Of a stretch of 64,000 bases of DNA, positions 10,491 through 21,320 are shown piece by piece. The stretch's first letter is position 1. The number at the start of each line of letters is the position of its first letter. The position numbers were made by a program, and so were the translations under genes. This DNA is from Andrena cerasifolii (taxonomy: Eukaryota; Arthropoda; Insecta; Hymenoptera; Andrenidae), in assembly GCF_050908995.1 (NCBI RefSeq), contig NC_135120.1:2555433-2619432 (forward strand). The letters run 5' to 3'. The notes under the pieces were generated by a model. It was not told the DNA's origin and searched no databases. It was given only the letters and a program-made list of their open reading frames with translations.

Positions 10491-11899
10491 TGTCACGTCC
10501 TGGGTGGCGGAGGTTAGGACTATGACAATGTGGGATCGTAAGGGAATGATAGGCGCGAAGGCGAGCTTCGTAGCACTGAGGGTGAGTAGGATTTTAGGCG
10601 CGAAGGCGAGCTTCGTAGCACTGAGCGACCAGGGAAGGTTTAGACACTTTTCGCGTACCAGGGTGACACCCGTTACAGCACAGGCGCGAGTATTTAACGT
10701 CTCGGTAATTGCCAGCCCATAATAATTCTTTGAAATACGTCTAGACATATGGTCGTACAAGACCCATGCGAAAGTACGTCTTGTAAAAACTGTAAGAACT
10801 CTCACGTTCGCGAACCGAAATCAGCTGTTGCAATAGCCTGTTTTGATTTGGAGTCTTCGTAACCGTAAGGATAGAAACAATAATTTGAAGCGGGATTTAA
10901 AATTAAACTGTTTATTCAATTTGGAGCATGAAAATATGCCATGCATTGTTAATGCGATAGCAGTTGGGTTTTATAATAATGCGGTGGACGATACGCATTA
11001 GCACATAACGTTTCTATAAATGGTAAGTAATAGCAATATATGTATGAACACGAAACACATGAATATTAGCAATATGAATACATATATATATATATATATA
11101 TATGCAAATGATAATAGTGTAAAGCAATAAGCGTTAGTAAACAATATAATAATATGGAAAAATAAGCGTTAGCAATACAAAATGATATATACATGGGAAT
11201 GATATGCCGTTGGACAATAATTTGTAATAGTAATTGCTTACAGTGGTTGCCATAGATAATCCGTAGAACACTGATTTTAAATAATAGATATGTACTGTAA
11301 GGTTTTAATCTTAAATAGCGAACTGTTCCGCGGTGTTGTTTCCGTAGAAGAGAGTTACGACCTCTGGGGCCCTTGTATTTATATGGTTCGCCGGAATGTC
11401 AAGTATGAGGGGTATGCACTGTATGCACTATGACTCATGTGCGAAATATGCATCTATGATTAGAACGTGTTGATGACTCATGTACGAAATATGCGTCGCA
11501 ATACGATTTCCGGAGTGTTTATTTGGGGCTTTTGAAAAGGGGATACTCAACTCATTGGATGCGTTTTGGGTGGTTTGATTGGAAAGGGGTTTTGGTGGCT
11601 TTGATTTGGAGGGTCGTAGATAAGGGTGAGACGTGCTCTCGAGTTTAGAGGGTTTTTTGGGGCGAGGGACTTGTTTAAATTTAAATATGAAGGAGGAATT
11701 CGTGTCTCGTAGGGCGAAGAGGGGAAGGGAATTTCGTCGTTGACCATCTCAAGATGGGGACCGCTAAGGTACATCGCCTGGATGGTCAGTGGTTGTGGAA
11801 AGGGGTAAGATTTGAAATTTAAGGATTTCGGTACAGTTGTAGAGTGATTTATAGGAGAGATTTTAGTTAATACCGCGCAAAAAATAGTGGGACGTCACA
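10491..11899. mobile_element. Solo LTR, family A copy 1 (1409 bp)
   Basis: It begins TGTCACGTCC and ends GACGTCACA, obeying the TG...CA rule, and is flanked by a 4-bp duplication ATAT (10487-10490, 11900-11903). Near the start are two units of a minisatellite with the core GCGAGCTTCGTAGCACTGAG. No internal retrotransposon sequence follows, so this is a solo LTR left by LTR-LTR recombination. The 4-bp duplication suggests a Ty3/gypsy-like parent, but no coding sequence confirms it. Copies: 17462-18763 (truncated) and 45365-47044. Confidence 0.85.
11080..11104. repeat. TA microsatellite inside LTR A1
   Basis: A run of about 12 TA units. The homologous place in copy 2 (about 18001-18012) has only a short TA stretch, so the array expanded in copy 1 or shrank in copy 2. 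Confidence 0.9.
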
Positions 11900-12257
11900 A
11901 TATCCACTGTCTCTGTAATGGTTCTTTGAATGACCGGCATTTGTAAATTATTTAATTTAATTACTGGGAAATATTAGAAATAATTATAAATTCATAATAT
12001 TCTAAAACATTTAAGTATTTAAGTATTTCTGAAAACACAAAATTAACATCTTTTTCTGTTATGATAAATTAGACATTTTTTACACATACATTGTGAAACC
12101 GTGAAAACAATTTGTACGAATATGAGTATAGTACATTTTTAGAATAGCGCATATTAGGAAATAGTAAAATCAATTTCTTGCTGTGCAAAGATGTATACAT
12201 TTAAGAATTGGGTGATTTCGAAATATTATTAATTTGTAATTATTATACATTTTTCAG

Positions 12258-12691
12258 AATGCGAAACCTATTGCGGATTGATTCCTCCGATAGCATAGAG
12301 TTTGAAAAGGATACAAACTGCCTAGCTTCTGTATCTAGTGATAAACAGAATAAAAATGAAGAAATAGACGAATCAAAAGAAACACTAAGACAAATACAAT
12401 ACATGTATATTCAAATGGAATTCTGTGAAAAAAGCACCCTGCGGACAGCAATTGATGGAGGCCTTTACGAAGATAGAGAAAGAGTGTGGAGGTTATTCCG
12501 AGAAATTGTTGAGGGTCTAGCACATATTCATCAACAGGGAATGATACACAGGGACCTGAAGCCAGTGAATATATTTTTAGATAGTAATGATCATGTAAAA
12601 ATTGGAGATTTCGGTCTGGCTACTACAAATATACTTCCATCGTTTGTACAAAATATGGAGATTGATAAAGACACGCACATTTTAGAAAAAG
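12258..12691 (+). CDS. GCN2 (EIF2AK4): GCN2-like kinase, exon with catalytic loop and DFG
   Basis: This exon encodes the end of the kinase insert and the middle of the GCN2 kinase domain. Visible motifs in order are YIQMEFCEKSTLRTAID (hinge and alphaD), VWRLFREIVEGLAHIH (alphaE), the catalytic loop MIHRDLKPVNIFLD with the HRD aspartate, and IGDFGLAT with the metal-binding DFG. A short hydrophilic linker precedes the activation loop. The catalytic residues are intact, so nothing here suggests a dead kinase. The acceptor is TTTTTCAG/A at 12257/12258, the donor AAAAG/GTAAG after 12691, leaving phase 1. This matches the previous exon (phase 2) and the next exon at 21044. The open frame upstream of 12258 is intron. 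Identity is strong because FCEKSTLR and HRDLKPVNIFLD are GCN2 signatures. Confidence 0.93.
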
Positions 12692-12734
12692 GTAAGATAC
12701 AAATAAATACATACCAAGAAATATTAAATTCAAT

Positions 12735-13205
12735 GCGTGGTAGGATGGTCCTTAGCTACGGGCAGAGTTGGGCAAAATGTAATCTAATTACAAATTACAA
12801 ATTACAATATAACTGTAATTGTGTAATTGATTACACATTATTTTCTGTAATTGTTAATTTAGGTACTTGACCATTCAGTTTTGTCAACTAAATAATCGTT
12901 CATTTGTACGATTACAGAAAATAATGTGTAATCAATTACACAATTATAGTTTAATCGTAATTTGTGATTTGTCATTAGATTACATTTTGCCCAACTCTGG
13001 CTACAGGGGTCAATTTTTTTTTAGTTTTATTTTTGTCCCCCCCCCCCCCCAAATTGTTAAACGTGGTGAGAAAATGATATGTGAAAAATGATTGGACACC
13101 GGGAACCGGTGCCGCATTTGTGTTAAAGTTTTGAAATTTTAGTGATTTCTCGTCAATTTCCAATATAATTGTGTTTGGCTATTTTGATAGTATCACTGGA
13201 TATTA
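12735..13205. repeat. Repeat related to 3257-3480, split by a MITE
   Basis: On either side of the hAT-type MITE this sequence resembles 3257-3475: GGTCCTTAGCTACGGG before it, then GTGAGAAAATGATATGT and GGTGCCGCATTTG.GTT.AAGTTTTG after it. It is a fragment of the same element family as 3059-4513 and the target into which 12763-12999 inserted. Confidence 0.6.
12763..12999. mobile_element. hAT-type palindromic MITE, 237 bp
   Basis: The ends CAGAGTTGGGCAAAATG and CATTTTGCCCAACTCTG are perfect inverted termini. The whole element is nearly self-complementary, with mirrored GTAATTGTGTAATTGATTACAC blocks. It is flanked by 8-bp duplications GCTACGGG (12755-12762) and GCTACAGG (13000-13007), differing at one base, as expected of an aged hAT insertion. 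It lies 71 bp downstream of the exon donor at 12691. Confidence 0.9.
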
Positions 13206-14194
13206 TTTAACAAAAGTAGCATTATTTCCGAAGTGTATAATGGTATCATTTGTGTGTGACTTCAAATAATATACACAAAATCTTTGAATTTTACCATTAA
13301 AATTAGCGTATAATGCCGCGTCTGAGTAATTGGGCGCAAATGCGTAAGTAGAGATTATAATATTTTCTACATACAAAAATATGATTATTTGTTATTTGTT
13401 CAAAATCATATAAGTACTATACTATTAATAAAAAAATATAAGTATTTAATTATGAATAAAATATTATTTAAACGTTATATACAATGTAGAGCTGGCGAAA
13501 GATACAAAATAAAATAATATGTATTTATTAATACTTATCTTGTATTAAAGTAGATTTGGTAGCATTTGGATAATATTGTCTGTACTCTTGTAGTATCTGT
13601 CAAATGAATTGCTTACTTTCTTTGTTTTTTCGCTGTGCAGTATCGTTTAATTCCCATAAAAAAAACTTTAAAAAAGTAAAAAAATTACGCCAAGTACATG
13701 AAAAAGTCGAGGACGGAAAAGAGTATTATCAAATAAATCACAAGAAAGTAGAAGATAATAATAATTACAATATAAAAAAGATGTAAAATCAAAATAAGCT
13801 GCACGTATATAAAGGTGCCCAGCAGTGTGCAAAGGCGACACTGTGTAACACAATGTAAGATTCGGTTAAATACTTGGCGTGGCATCATCTGTCTCATACC
13901 GTTCCTCGCTCGCTTTCAGTCCTTCTGACACCGCGCCGCCGCGCCTTCGCAGGATAGGAGTGAGTGAGAAGTGGTGGGTATAGCGAAAAGCTCTGTAGGT
14001 AGAGTAGGAATCAAAAAGTGGTTTCCCCTCCTCCCACACTCTCGGTTTCTTGGTGGGGGAAGCTTTTCAATTTTCGTCTCACCCGAGAAAACTTACGTTT
14101 CCACGGCTAAAGATGTTTCACTTCAATGATAAAAATATGCTTAATTTTGTAGTTTTAAGCATTTTTATATTTCATAAAACACGGGCCGAAACTC
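13206..14194. other. Intron sequence without recognised features
   Basis: AT-rich up to about 13890, then more mixed. Short open frames are lysine-rich products of A-rich DNA. Nothing resembling GCN2 or a named transposon was found. Confidence 0.5.
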
Positions 14195-14395
14195 CAAATT
14201 CCTTCGATGTTTGCCAGTGCATAGCCACGCTACCGCGGCAGCACGGACGGCAGAGTCGCGCTCTGATTGGTCAGGGGTCTTTGTTAATATCTCGTTAACA
14301 AAGCCGCAGAGAACATTCTTGCTAAGGAAAAAGTGTTTCAAATCACTCCACGGGTCACCCCTTTCAAGGACACCCAACATTTTTGGGACACCCTG
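14195..14395. mobile_element. Right end of a CAGGGTG...AAAAATGT family element
   Basis: The terminal block ends CATTTTTGGGACACCCTG before TA (14396-14397). Subterminal words CAGAGTCGCGCTCTGATTGG and TTGTTAATATCTCGTTAACAAA are shared with 34460-34629 and with both ends of 39519-43351. The left end was not found, so the copy is either truncated or diverged on that side. Confidence 0.7.
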
Positions 14396-15472
14396 TATAT
14401 TTCCTCTTCTACGTTACACTGTACGTACGCGGTATTTACTTGGTGGACATGCATTTCTTTTCCAATACAACTGGCGAGAAAAGCTCGAATAATCTCATAT
14501 CTAGCATTGGGTGCATATATTGTACTTCGTCATTTTCAAGTCCTTTTCGTTGCTCGTTTCCTCGAATCACTAGCCTTGCTTTGTATATATCCAGTGTTCC
14601 ATCTTTTTTTTAATTTTAAGACCTAGTTGTTGGATAAAATCCTTTTATTTTCAGGTCTGTGCACTAATTTATTTCTTCATTGCAGCCAGTTATAAATTCA
14701 CTTGAGTTCAGTTCGTTGCTTCTTCCACATTCCATGGTTTCAAGTATTCTGAAACATGGAAAACATTTACTTCGTTGAAAATCTGTCTTGGTCTTCTGGA
14801 CTTTAAGATTCTGGGACGACTACCTTCTCTCCTGGGTGTTTTGCTTATCGAAGGTATCCCTTTCTCTTCGCTTATTACATGTTCATGCGAGCTTTCCCCA
14901 TCTTGCTGTGTATTGGTGTTACGTGAGGGCGTTAATTTTTAAGCGACCGAGCGGTTGAGTCTAATTTTCTCACGCAACGCTTAACGAATTTAAAAAAAAA
15001 AGGATTGTTATAATTTTGACATAATTGTAGTTATTACGCGAAGATCAGGATTGCTTTGGGTACGGCTTTTGTCTACAACCTGCACAGGTTGCCCAATCAG
15101 GATGTGGTATTTTTGGTGAGACTGGTTCGAAACAAAATGAGATGAATTTACATAAAATTTACCATGTATTACAAAATAAGCAAATGGAAACAAAAGGTGG
15201 TACAAAAATGGGGATTACATGGATTTACGCAAAGTCGTAGCTGACTAAGAATGTAAGCTTTCCAATTGCGGGGGTTGGAAATTGACAATAGTTGGTTTTG
15301 TTTCGAAGGTTACATACTTTTCATGGTAAAGTGAACGATAATTGATCGAGGGTAAACCCGTAACACACACTAGGTGGTTGGATCATTTGTCACGTACGTT
15401 TCTGATTTTATACATGGGAGGCGATAATTTGGAAAAGGTAATGTGGTCGGCGATTACATAAAATAGAATCTC
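14396..15472. other. No gene recognised
   Basis: Mixed-composition intron sequence. The words ACCCGTAACACACAC.....GGTTGGATCA at about 15356-15395 recur loosely at about 16200-16235, hinting at a duplicated or transposon-end sequence on both sides of the CT array. No product can be assigned to any frame. Confidence 0.4.
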
Positions 15473-15522
15473 TCCTTCTCCCTCTCCCTCTCCCCCTCCC
15501 TCTCCATCTCCCTCTCTCTCCC

Positions 15523-15594
<72 letters not shown>
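15473..15594. repeat. CT/CCCTCT microsatellite
   Basis: About 120 bases of almost pure pyrimidine CT dinucleotides with interspersed CCCTCT and TTTCTCT units. The arginine/glutamate-rich open frames on the opposite strand are artefacts of this array. Confidence 0.95.
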
Positions 15595-16756
15595 GACCTG
15601 GAGACCTGCGGTACACAGTGTTGAAGCGCAGGATACGCCGCACAGTACACTTATGTTAGAGTTATAAAAGGTATAAAAGGGTAGATTTAAACAGTAAAGC
15701 GCAAACCATAAGAATTAACGATAAATGGCTAAAACAAAGATTTACACGGTAGAATGTGTATGAGTCTCTACGGGGACTGAGTCTTTCCACGTTCACTTTG
15801 AAGCTATGGAACTCCATTTCAAAGACTATTTTAATCGAATAGCAATGTGTCCCTGGGGCGAATCGACCGCGCACCACGCGACTTGCTAGCCAACTGTAAC
15901 GAACGAACGCAAGGGCCCAAGCACTTGGGACTTTGGAACAAAGAGCTTCAAATTGCTGAGCACGCATTTCGTGCACGCGGCCCACCACGTCGTCGCCTCG
16001 GACCATTCCCAGCCTCTTGGTGCTTAAGTTTTCGAACCGTGTCGCATCCGGCGTTCTCAGAACGTCGCACGACGTTGGAAGATTGTTGTCGACAAACTTG
16101 CATGGGAAATATACCGTGGCGTGACAGGCTTCAGACTGGATTAAATTATTACAAATAGAGAGCTTCGGTTCACAGATCATTGGCAATTGATTGAGGGAAA
16201 CGCCCATAACACGAAATGGTTGGATCAGATGTCAATGATGGCATAAAAGAAATTTAAGGAAAAATGATCGGCACGTAACATTGGATCTCAATATATTTAA
16301 TGGAACCTCAAAGTGCTTCTGCTCATTTATGGATAATTTTATGGCTTCATAAAAACGTGCGTCTCTTCTCTTGTTTATTGATTTTGTTTCTCGGTCCCAT
16401 CATCTGTAGGGTCATTTGGGGGGAGATGCACCACTTTTTTCGATTGCTTATAAAGTCTTAAATAAATACAACTGAAAGTATAGGTAAATGTAGTTTGATT
16501 ATTTATTTTGTTGCGTTTATCAAGATTGTGGATAACCACGGCAGTAGGTAGATTCAATAAGAGTGCAACCGATATTGTAGAAAAAAATGTGTTTGTTTGA
16601 TTGTAAGTACCATACGATCGTACTTACGAGACTACTCTTGTGATACGCGGAACAGGAACTGCGGTAACAAAGGAAGGACTTTACAATACAGTCTCGTCAT
16701 ACAGTGTCATGTGATGTCGCAAGACAAACCTTGCGCCAAATTCAAATGTTATAACA
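15595..16756. other. Unassigned sequence, probably including the 3' LTR of the adjacent copia fragment
   Basis: Copia coding sequence on the minus strand ends near 16765. It is followed, going left, by a purine tract (CTCCCCCTC on the + strand at about 16757-16766) and TGTTATAACA, which fits a polypurine tract and LTR start. The far LTR end was not resolved. A 181-residue minus-strand frame at 15662-16207 has no recognisable domain. Confidence 0.35.
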
Positions 16757-17461
16757 CTCCCCCTCAACGATTATCTTCCATCAGTCGACATATCTTTGGA
16801 TCCCCGTCAGTTGACAGGCCTCTCGATGTTTTCTTAACATCACAGCCCCCAATGGTTTTTGTCATCATGTCAGCGATCATCTCGTCAGATGTACAGTATT
16901 TTACATCAATTCACCCCTTGTTTGAATAGATCTGTTACATAATGATATTTGGCGTTAATATGTTTAGTCTTAGCTCGTATCTCTCCCGTCTTTACCAACG
17001 TTATTGTATTTTAATTATCTTCATAAATTACGACAGGTCCAGTTCCCATTCCATGGAAATCCGCTAGCAGCCCCATTATCCGTAACGATTCTCTGCCCGC
17101 CACTGCCATGGATATGTACTCCGCTTCGCAGCTTGACCATGCTGTAACGGATATGGCGTAACCGATTGCTTTCTGCAGGCCCAGGCTGTCCCGGCTCCAT
17201 TATACTGAAACAAAAAAACCACTGTGCGATTTACTATCCCTTATGTCCTTAGCCCAATCTGCACCTGCATAAACCTCGAGGCTTATATTGCTGCCCCCCC
17301 CCCCCCCCCATCTTCAATTTGAACTCTTTGGTACCTTTCAGGTATCTAACAACTCTTTTGGCTTCATTCCAATCGGCCTGGGTCGGTTGCTTAATTCTTT
17401 GGCTGAACATTGACACGCTGGCTGTTATATTGGGTCGCGTATGTCCTACTATAGCTGTGAT
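16757..17461 (-). pseudogene. Ty1/copia retrotransposon fragment (RNase H region)
   Basis: Read right to left, the minus strand encodes the C-terminal end of a copia polyprotein. It shows TQADWNEAKRVVRYLKGT, then EVYAGADWAKD (the usual copia form is YADADWA), then a SCEAEYISMAVAGRE block with the RNase H glutamate. It ends with a C-terminal IADMMTKTIG, which is characteristic of copia elements. Several stops, a 16-C run at about 17294-17310 and frameshifts make it non-functional. On the right it is cut by solo LTR A2, which begins at 17462. The N-terminal gag, integrase and most of the reverse transcriptase are absent. Confidence 0.85.
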
Positions 17462-18763
17462 TGTAACGCCGGGTCGTTGGCTGGGTTAAAACAACGGCAT
17501 TACGAGCTTCGTAGCACTGAGCGACCAGGGAAGGTTTAGACACTTTTCGCGCACCAGGGTGACACCCGTTAGAGCACAGGCGCGAGTATTTAACGTCTCG
17601 GTAATTGGATTTAGCGCTACATTAATATAAGAACCAGCCCGTAAAATTTCTTTGAAATGCGTCTAGACATATGGTCGTACAAGACCCATGCGAAAGTACG
17701 TCTTGTAAAAACTGTAAGAACTCTCACGTTCGCGAACCGAAATCAGCTGTTGCAATAACCTGTTTTGATTTGGAGTCTTCGTAACCGAAGGATAGGAACA
17801 ATAATTTGAAGCGGGATTTAAAATTAAACTGTTTATTCAATTTGGAACATCAAAATATGCCATGCACTGTTAATGCGATAGCAGTTAGGTTTTATAATAA
17901 TGCGTTGGACGATAAGTATTAGCACATAACGTTTATATAAATGGTAAGTAATAGCAATATATGTATGAACATGAAACACATGAATATTAGTAATATGAAT
18001 ACATATGTATATTGCAATAAGCAAACGATAATAGTGTAAAGCAATAAGCGTTAGTAAACAATATAATAATATGGAAAAATAAGCGTTAGCAATACAAAAT
18101 GATATATACATGGGAATGATATGCCGTTGGATAATAATTTGTAATAGTAATTGCTTACAGTGATTGCCGTAGATAATCCGTAGAACACTGATTTTAAATA
18201 ATAGGTATGCACTGTAAGGTTTTAATCTTAAGTAGCGAACTGTTCCGCGGTGTTGTTTCCGTAGAAGAGAGCTACGACCTCTGGGGCCCTTGTATTTATA
18301 TGGTTCGCCGGAATGTCAAGTATGAGGGGTATACAAGGTATGCACTATGACTCATGTGCGAAATATGCATCTATAATTAGAACGTGTTGATGACTCATGT
18401 ACGAAATATGCGTCGCAATACGATTTCCGGAGTGTTTATTTGGGGCTTTTGAAAAGGGGATACTCAACTCATTCGATGGATTTTGGGTGGTTTGATTGGA
18501 AAGGGGTTTTGGTGGCTTTGATTTGGAGGGTCGTAGATAAGGGTGAGACGTGGTCTTGAGTTTAGAGGGTTTTTGGGGCGAGGGACTTGTTTAAATTTAA
18601 ATATGAGGAAGGAATTCGTGTCTCGTAGGGCTAAGGGGGGATGGGGATTTCGTCGTTGGCCATCTCAAGATGGGGACCGCTAAGGTACATCGCCTAGATG
18701 GTCAGTGATTGGGGAATGGGGTAAGAGTTGTGGAATAATTTATAGGAGATATTTTAGTTAATA
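17462..18763. mobile_element. Solo LTR, family A copy 2, truncated
   Basis: It aligns with 10491-11899 over nearly its whole length. The start is diverged (TGTAACGCCGGG rather than TGTCACGTCC), with a single GAGCTTCGTAGCACTGAG unit in place of the minisatellite. The expected final ACCGCGCAAAAAATAG...GACGTCACA is missing. Instead, after TTAGTTAATAC at 18763 the AGACGTC-rich repeat starts. An ATATAGAACC-type indel and a missing segment near 18720 also separate it from copy 1. Confidence 0.75.
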
Positions 18764-19484
18764 CATAGATAGCACAGAGACGTCTTAAAGACGTCTTTGA
18801 GACACCTATTTCGTACTTTCAAAACGTCTGACAGACGTCTGGTAAAGTCTTAAACACCTTTTAAAGACGTTTGTAAATGTTTATAGCTCAGATAGCACAC
18901 GTCGTCTATAAGCCGTCTTTATGACGTCTGCAGACGTCTTGAAAGTCTGAAAGTCTTGAACGTCTATAGCCCAGTCAGCCACGTTCGTTTTGCAGATTTT
19001 GCGCAACGTCTGAGTACAAATGTTTGTGACAGAAAGACTACAGATTTGATACAGGATTTGTTATATTCGATGTTGAAAGCAGACTGTCAGCAGAAAGCCA
19101 ACAGATTGTGCTGCCTTAACCTGCGAGCAGATTGGCGGCAGTATCTGCTGATACAATTTAATGATAGAAACCGATCAGATTCTGTGCAAAGCGATTTGGG
19201 GGCAGATAGGCAGCATAAATCAAGCAGATCCTGTTGACATAGCCTGCGAGCAGTTTACCGGCAGAAAGTAAGGAGAGTATGTTGATAGAATTTAATGGCA
19301 TTTTCAAATTATAGTAGTTCACGTCGCGACCGCCAGGCGGCGACCGGGCGAGTGCTTCTCGCTTGCGAAATGGCACCGCGGCGGGAATAAGTGGCCGAGG
19401 GCTCGATCATTCAGGGCTCTCGAGTACCGTTCGCATTTGCCGGCATTTAACTGCGGAGTATATATTTGGTTTACCCGTATCTAA

Positions 19485-19635
19485 GGGCGGTATTATCTAT
19501 CAGTCATTGCTTAAGACTAAGATAGTCTTAAGCTAGCGGCATCCTCTACTAGTCTAGTAGATTAGTAAAGAATGCCGGATGCATAAGACGATCTTAGTCT
19601 TAAGCAACGACTGATGATAAATGATAATACCGCTC
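19485..19635. mobile_element. Harbinger-like MITE, 151 bp, TAA duplications
   Basis: The left end GGGCGGTATTATCTATCAG and right end CTGATGATAAATGATAATACCGCTC form imperfect inverted arms. GCTTAAGACTAAGAT and ATCTTAGTCTTAAGC mirror each other further in. TAA flanks both sides (19482-19484, 19636-19638). A 3-bp TWA duplication with G-rich termini is typical of PIF/Harbinger elements. Confidence 0.8.
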
Positions 19636-20336
19636 TAAGATGACTGAATAGAATAGTTATCATTAATGCTTTTATATTTGGAAGAACTGTCTTTAAAAGT
19701 TTAAATAATTATTTTGAGCCTCCCTGGCATTGAATTGATTTAACAACCTGCTAAGTAAAATATTAAAAATGTTATAATACCCGTCTAAATACATGGTTTT
19801 CCAATATTTCTTTCTTCCATAAAATATGGTAAGAATCAGATCTTTAAAGTCGGTGGTCTTATAAACGTGTTCTATATATTATTTACGCTTAAGACTTTTG
19901 GACTGTTTTTAAATCTGTACTATTATATAAAATTGCCTACTATGTTCCCATTAAATTATGATTTTGCGGTCAGATCCTGACGTCAGGATCTGCTTCATTT
20001 CTGCCGCCAACCTGCGGTCGGTTTCTGTCAGCAAGATCTGATCGAAATCTGATATCAATCTGCGGTCAGATCCTGATGTCAGGCTCTGACCACAAAACCA
20101 TAGTCAAATGCGGACATAGTAGGTCCCGAATCTGACGTCAGGATCTCCTCGAATCTGCTGTCAATCTGCTAGCATACTGCGGTCAGTTTGTTTACTGGGT
20201 AGACGTCTGTATATGTTGTTTGTTACGAAACTTTTTAAGACTCTTTAAGACGTCTTTAAGACTTTATCAGACGTCGTTTGTGAGGAAACGGTACGTCTTT
20301 AAGACATCCATTTCAAGACATCTTACAGACAAAAAA

Positions 20337-20428
20337 ATTGGCGGTGACGAGAATCGAACTCAGAATTCTCGCTTACGAAGCAACCACCATTCGCAGGTGC
20401 GCAAGTAGTTACCCAACGTACTACCCTG
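20337..20428 (-). other. tRNA-like segment, possible SINE head
   Basis: On the minus strand this stretch has a GGGTAGTACGTTGGGTAAC block resembling a tRNA A-box/D-arm region. It also has TTGCTTCGTAAGCGA, which can form an anticodon-like stem, and GAGTTCGATTCTCG, close to the B-box consensus GGTTCGANNCC. The acceptor stem does not pair convincingly, so it is not a functional tRNA gene. It is followed by a poly-T/A-like run and the AGACGTC block, an arrangement seen in tRNA-derived SINEs. Confidence 0.45.
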
Positions 20429-20600
20429 TAAACATTGTTAATTTCTAGGTATATATCTAGTATTAATTATTTATAAAAAATGTGCATTCACGCGGAATAT
20501 TCTACAGATTATCACCATTCGAACTCTAGATTCATTCCTTAAAAATTTACGTTTTAGCGACGTCTTAAGGAAGTTTTAAGACAGAGTGTCTAAAAAATGT

Positions 20601-21043
20601 CTGGGAGTTCTTATGGAAAGTAAAATTTTTATGTGTTTCTTAAAAGTTCTTGTTAATCTGCTATGTTTCGCTGAGCTCGAGGTGATGAACGCTGAAGATG
20701 AAGAAAAGATGGTTGTGGAGATGGTTCGTTCAAATTTAACCTATCAGATTTCATTCATATGTGTATTTAAACGAACATTATTGTACTTTACAAAAAATCG
20801 ATTTCACTATAAGTTCAAGAACTTTATTACCTATTTATCTATTATGTGTAATAGATGTTACAACGAATGAACAGAAATCGTATAGCTTCAAGCATACCGC
20901 GTCCGGTAAAATGTTCACAATTTCGTTATCTGTATAAATTTTACTGCAACCTGATAGAATCACATTTTTTAGCCATTTATCCCCTTCAGTTAGAAGTTAT
21001 TAATATTCTCACCTATTATACGTTATTATGTGGATTTGTTTAG
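20601..21043. other. Intron sequence just upstream of GCN2 exon 3
   Basis: AT-rich. The words TTTATAAAAAATGTGCA and TAGATTCA at about 20470-20535 (slightly to the left) are shared with 34680-34745, marking another dispersed repeat edge. A polypyrimidine-poor acceptor TTGTTTAG/G closes the intron at 21043. Confidence 0.45.
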
Positions 21044-21320
21044 GAATCAGTTTTGGCACAGAGGTCGTGGGTTCTCTAACAGGACAAGTAGGCACAGCGC
21101 TTTATGTAGCTCCAGAGCTGACAACAAAAGCAAAGAAAGCCATTTATAATCAGAAAGTTGACATTTACAGTCTGGGAATAATATTATTTGAAATGTCTTA
21201 CAAGCCGCTAACAACGGGAATGGAGCGAATTAAGGTTATACTTAATCTGCGATCGAGAGACATCATACTCCCAGCGGAGATGCAGCAAGCAGACATAACA
21301 CGACAAATTCATATCTTACG
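21044..21320 (+). CDS. GCN2 (EIF2AK4): GCN2-like kinase, exon with activation loop and C-lobe
   Basis: It encodes the activation segment and helices alphaE-F to alphaH of the GCN2 kinase domain. Visible are GSLTGQVGTALYVAPEL, with the two threonines in LTG and VGT that are autophosphorylated in GCN2 proteins (family knowledge) and the APE motif. Then come YNQKVDIYSLGIILFEM, with the alphaF aspartate, and a GCN2-style MERIKVILNLRSRDI segment. The acceptor is TTTAG/GA at 21043/21044 and the donor is CTTACG/GTAAGC after 21320. Phase 1 in and phase 2 out match the flanking exons. Nothing is truncated within the exon. The first residues of the open frame before 21044 are intron. Confidence 0.94.

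Larger units (their letters stand above)
18764..20600. repeat. AGACGTC-rich composite repeat with inverted outer blocks
   Basis: Outer blocks at about 18775-18960 and 20200-20330 (with an extra piece at 20555-20600) are dense in AGACGTCT / GACGTCTTAAAG and mirror each other. Inner zones at 18990-19260 and 19965-20190 are rich in CAGATTC/GCAGATC motifs and also partly mirror each other. This suggests a large old fold-back transposon. A 151-bp MITE (19485-19635) sits in the middle. No transposase frame is visible. Confidence 0.6.

Noticed and set aside
15383..15650. Arg/Glu-rich 80-86 codon frames
   Set aside because: They are artefacts of the CT microsatellite.
15662..16207. 181-codon minus-strand frame
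   Set aside because: Long enough to consider, but no domain, no splice context and no similarity I can recognise. It may lie in retroelement LTR or flank.
20337..20428. A functional tRNA gene
   Set aside because: B-box and anticodon-like stem are present, but the acceptor stem does not pair, and the context is a repeat.
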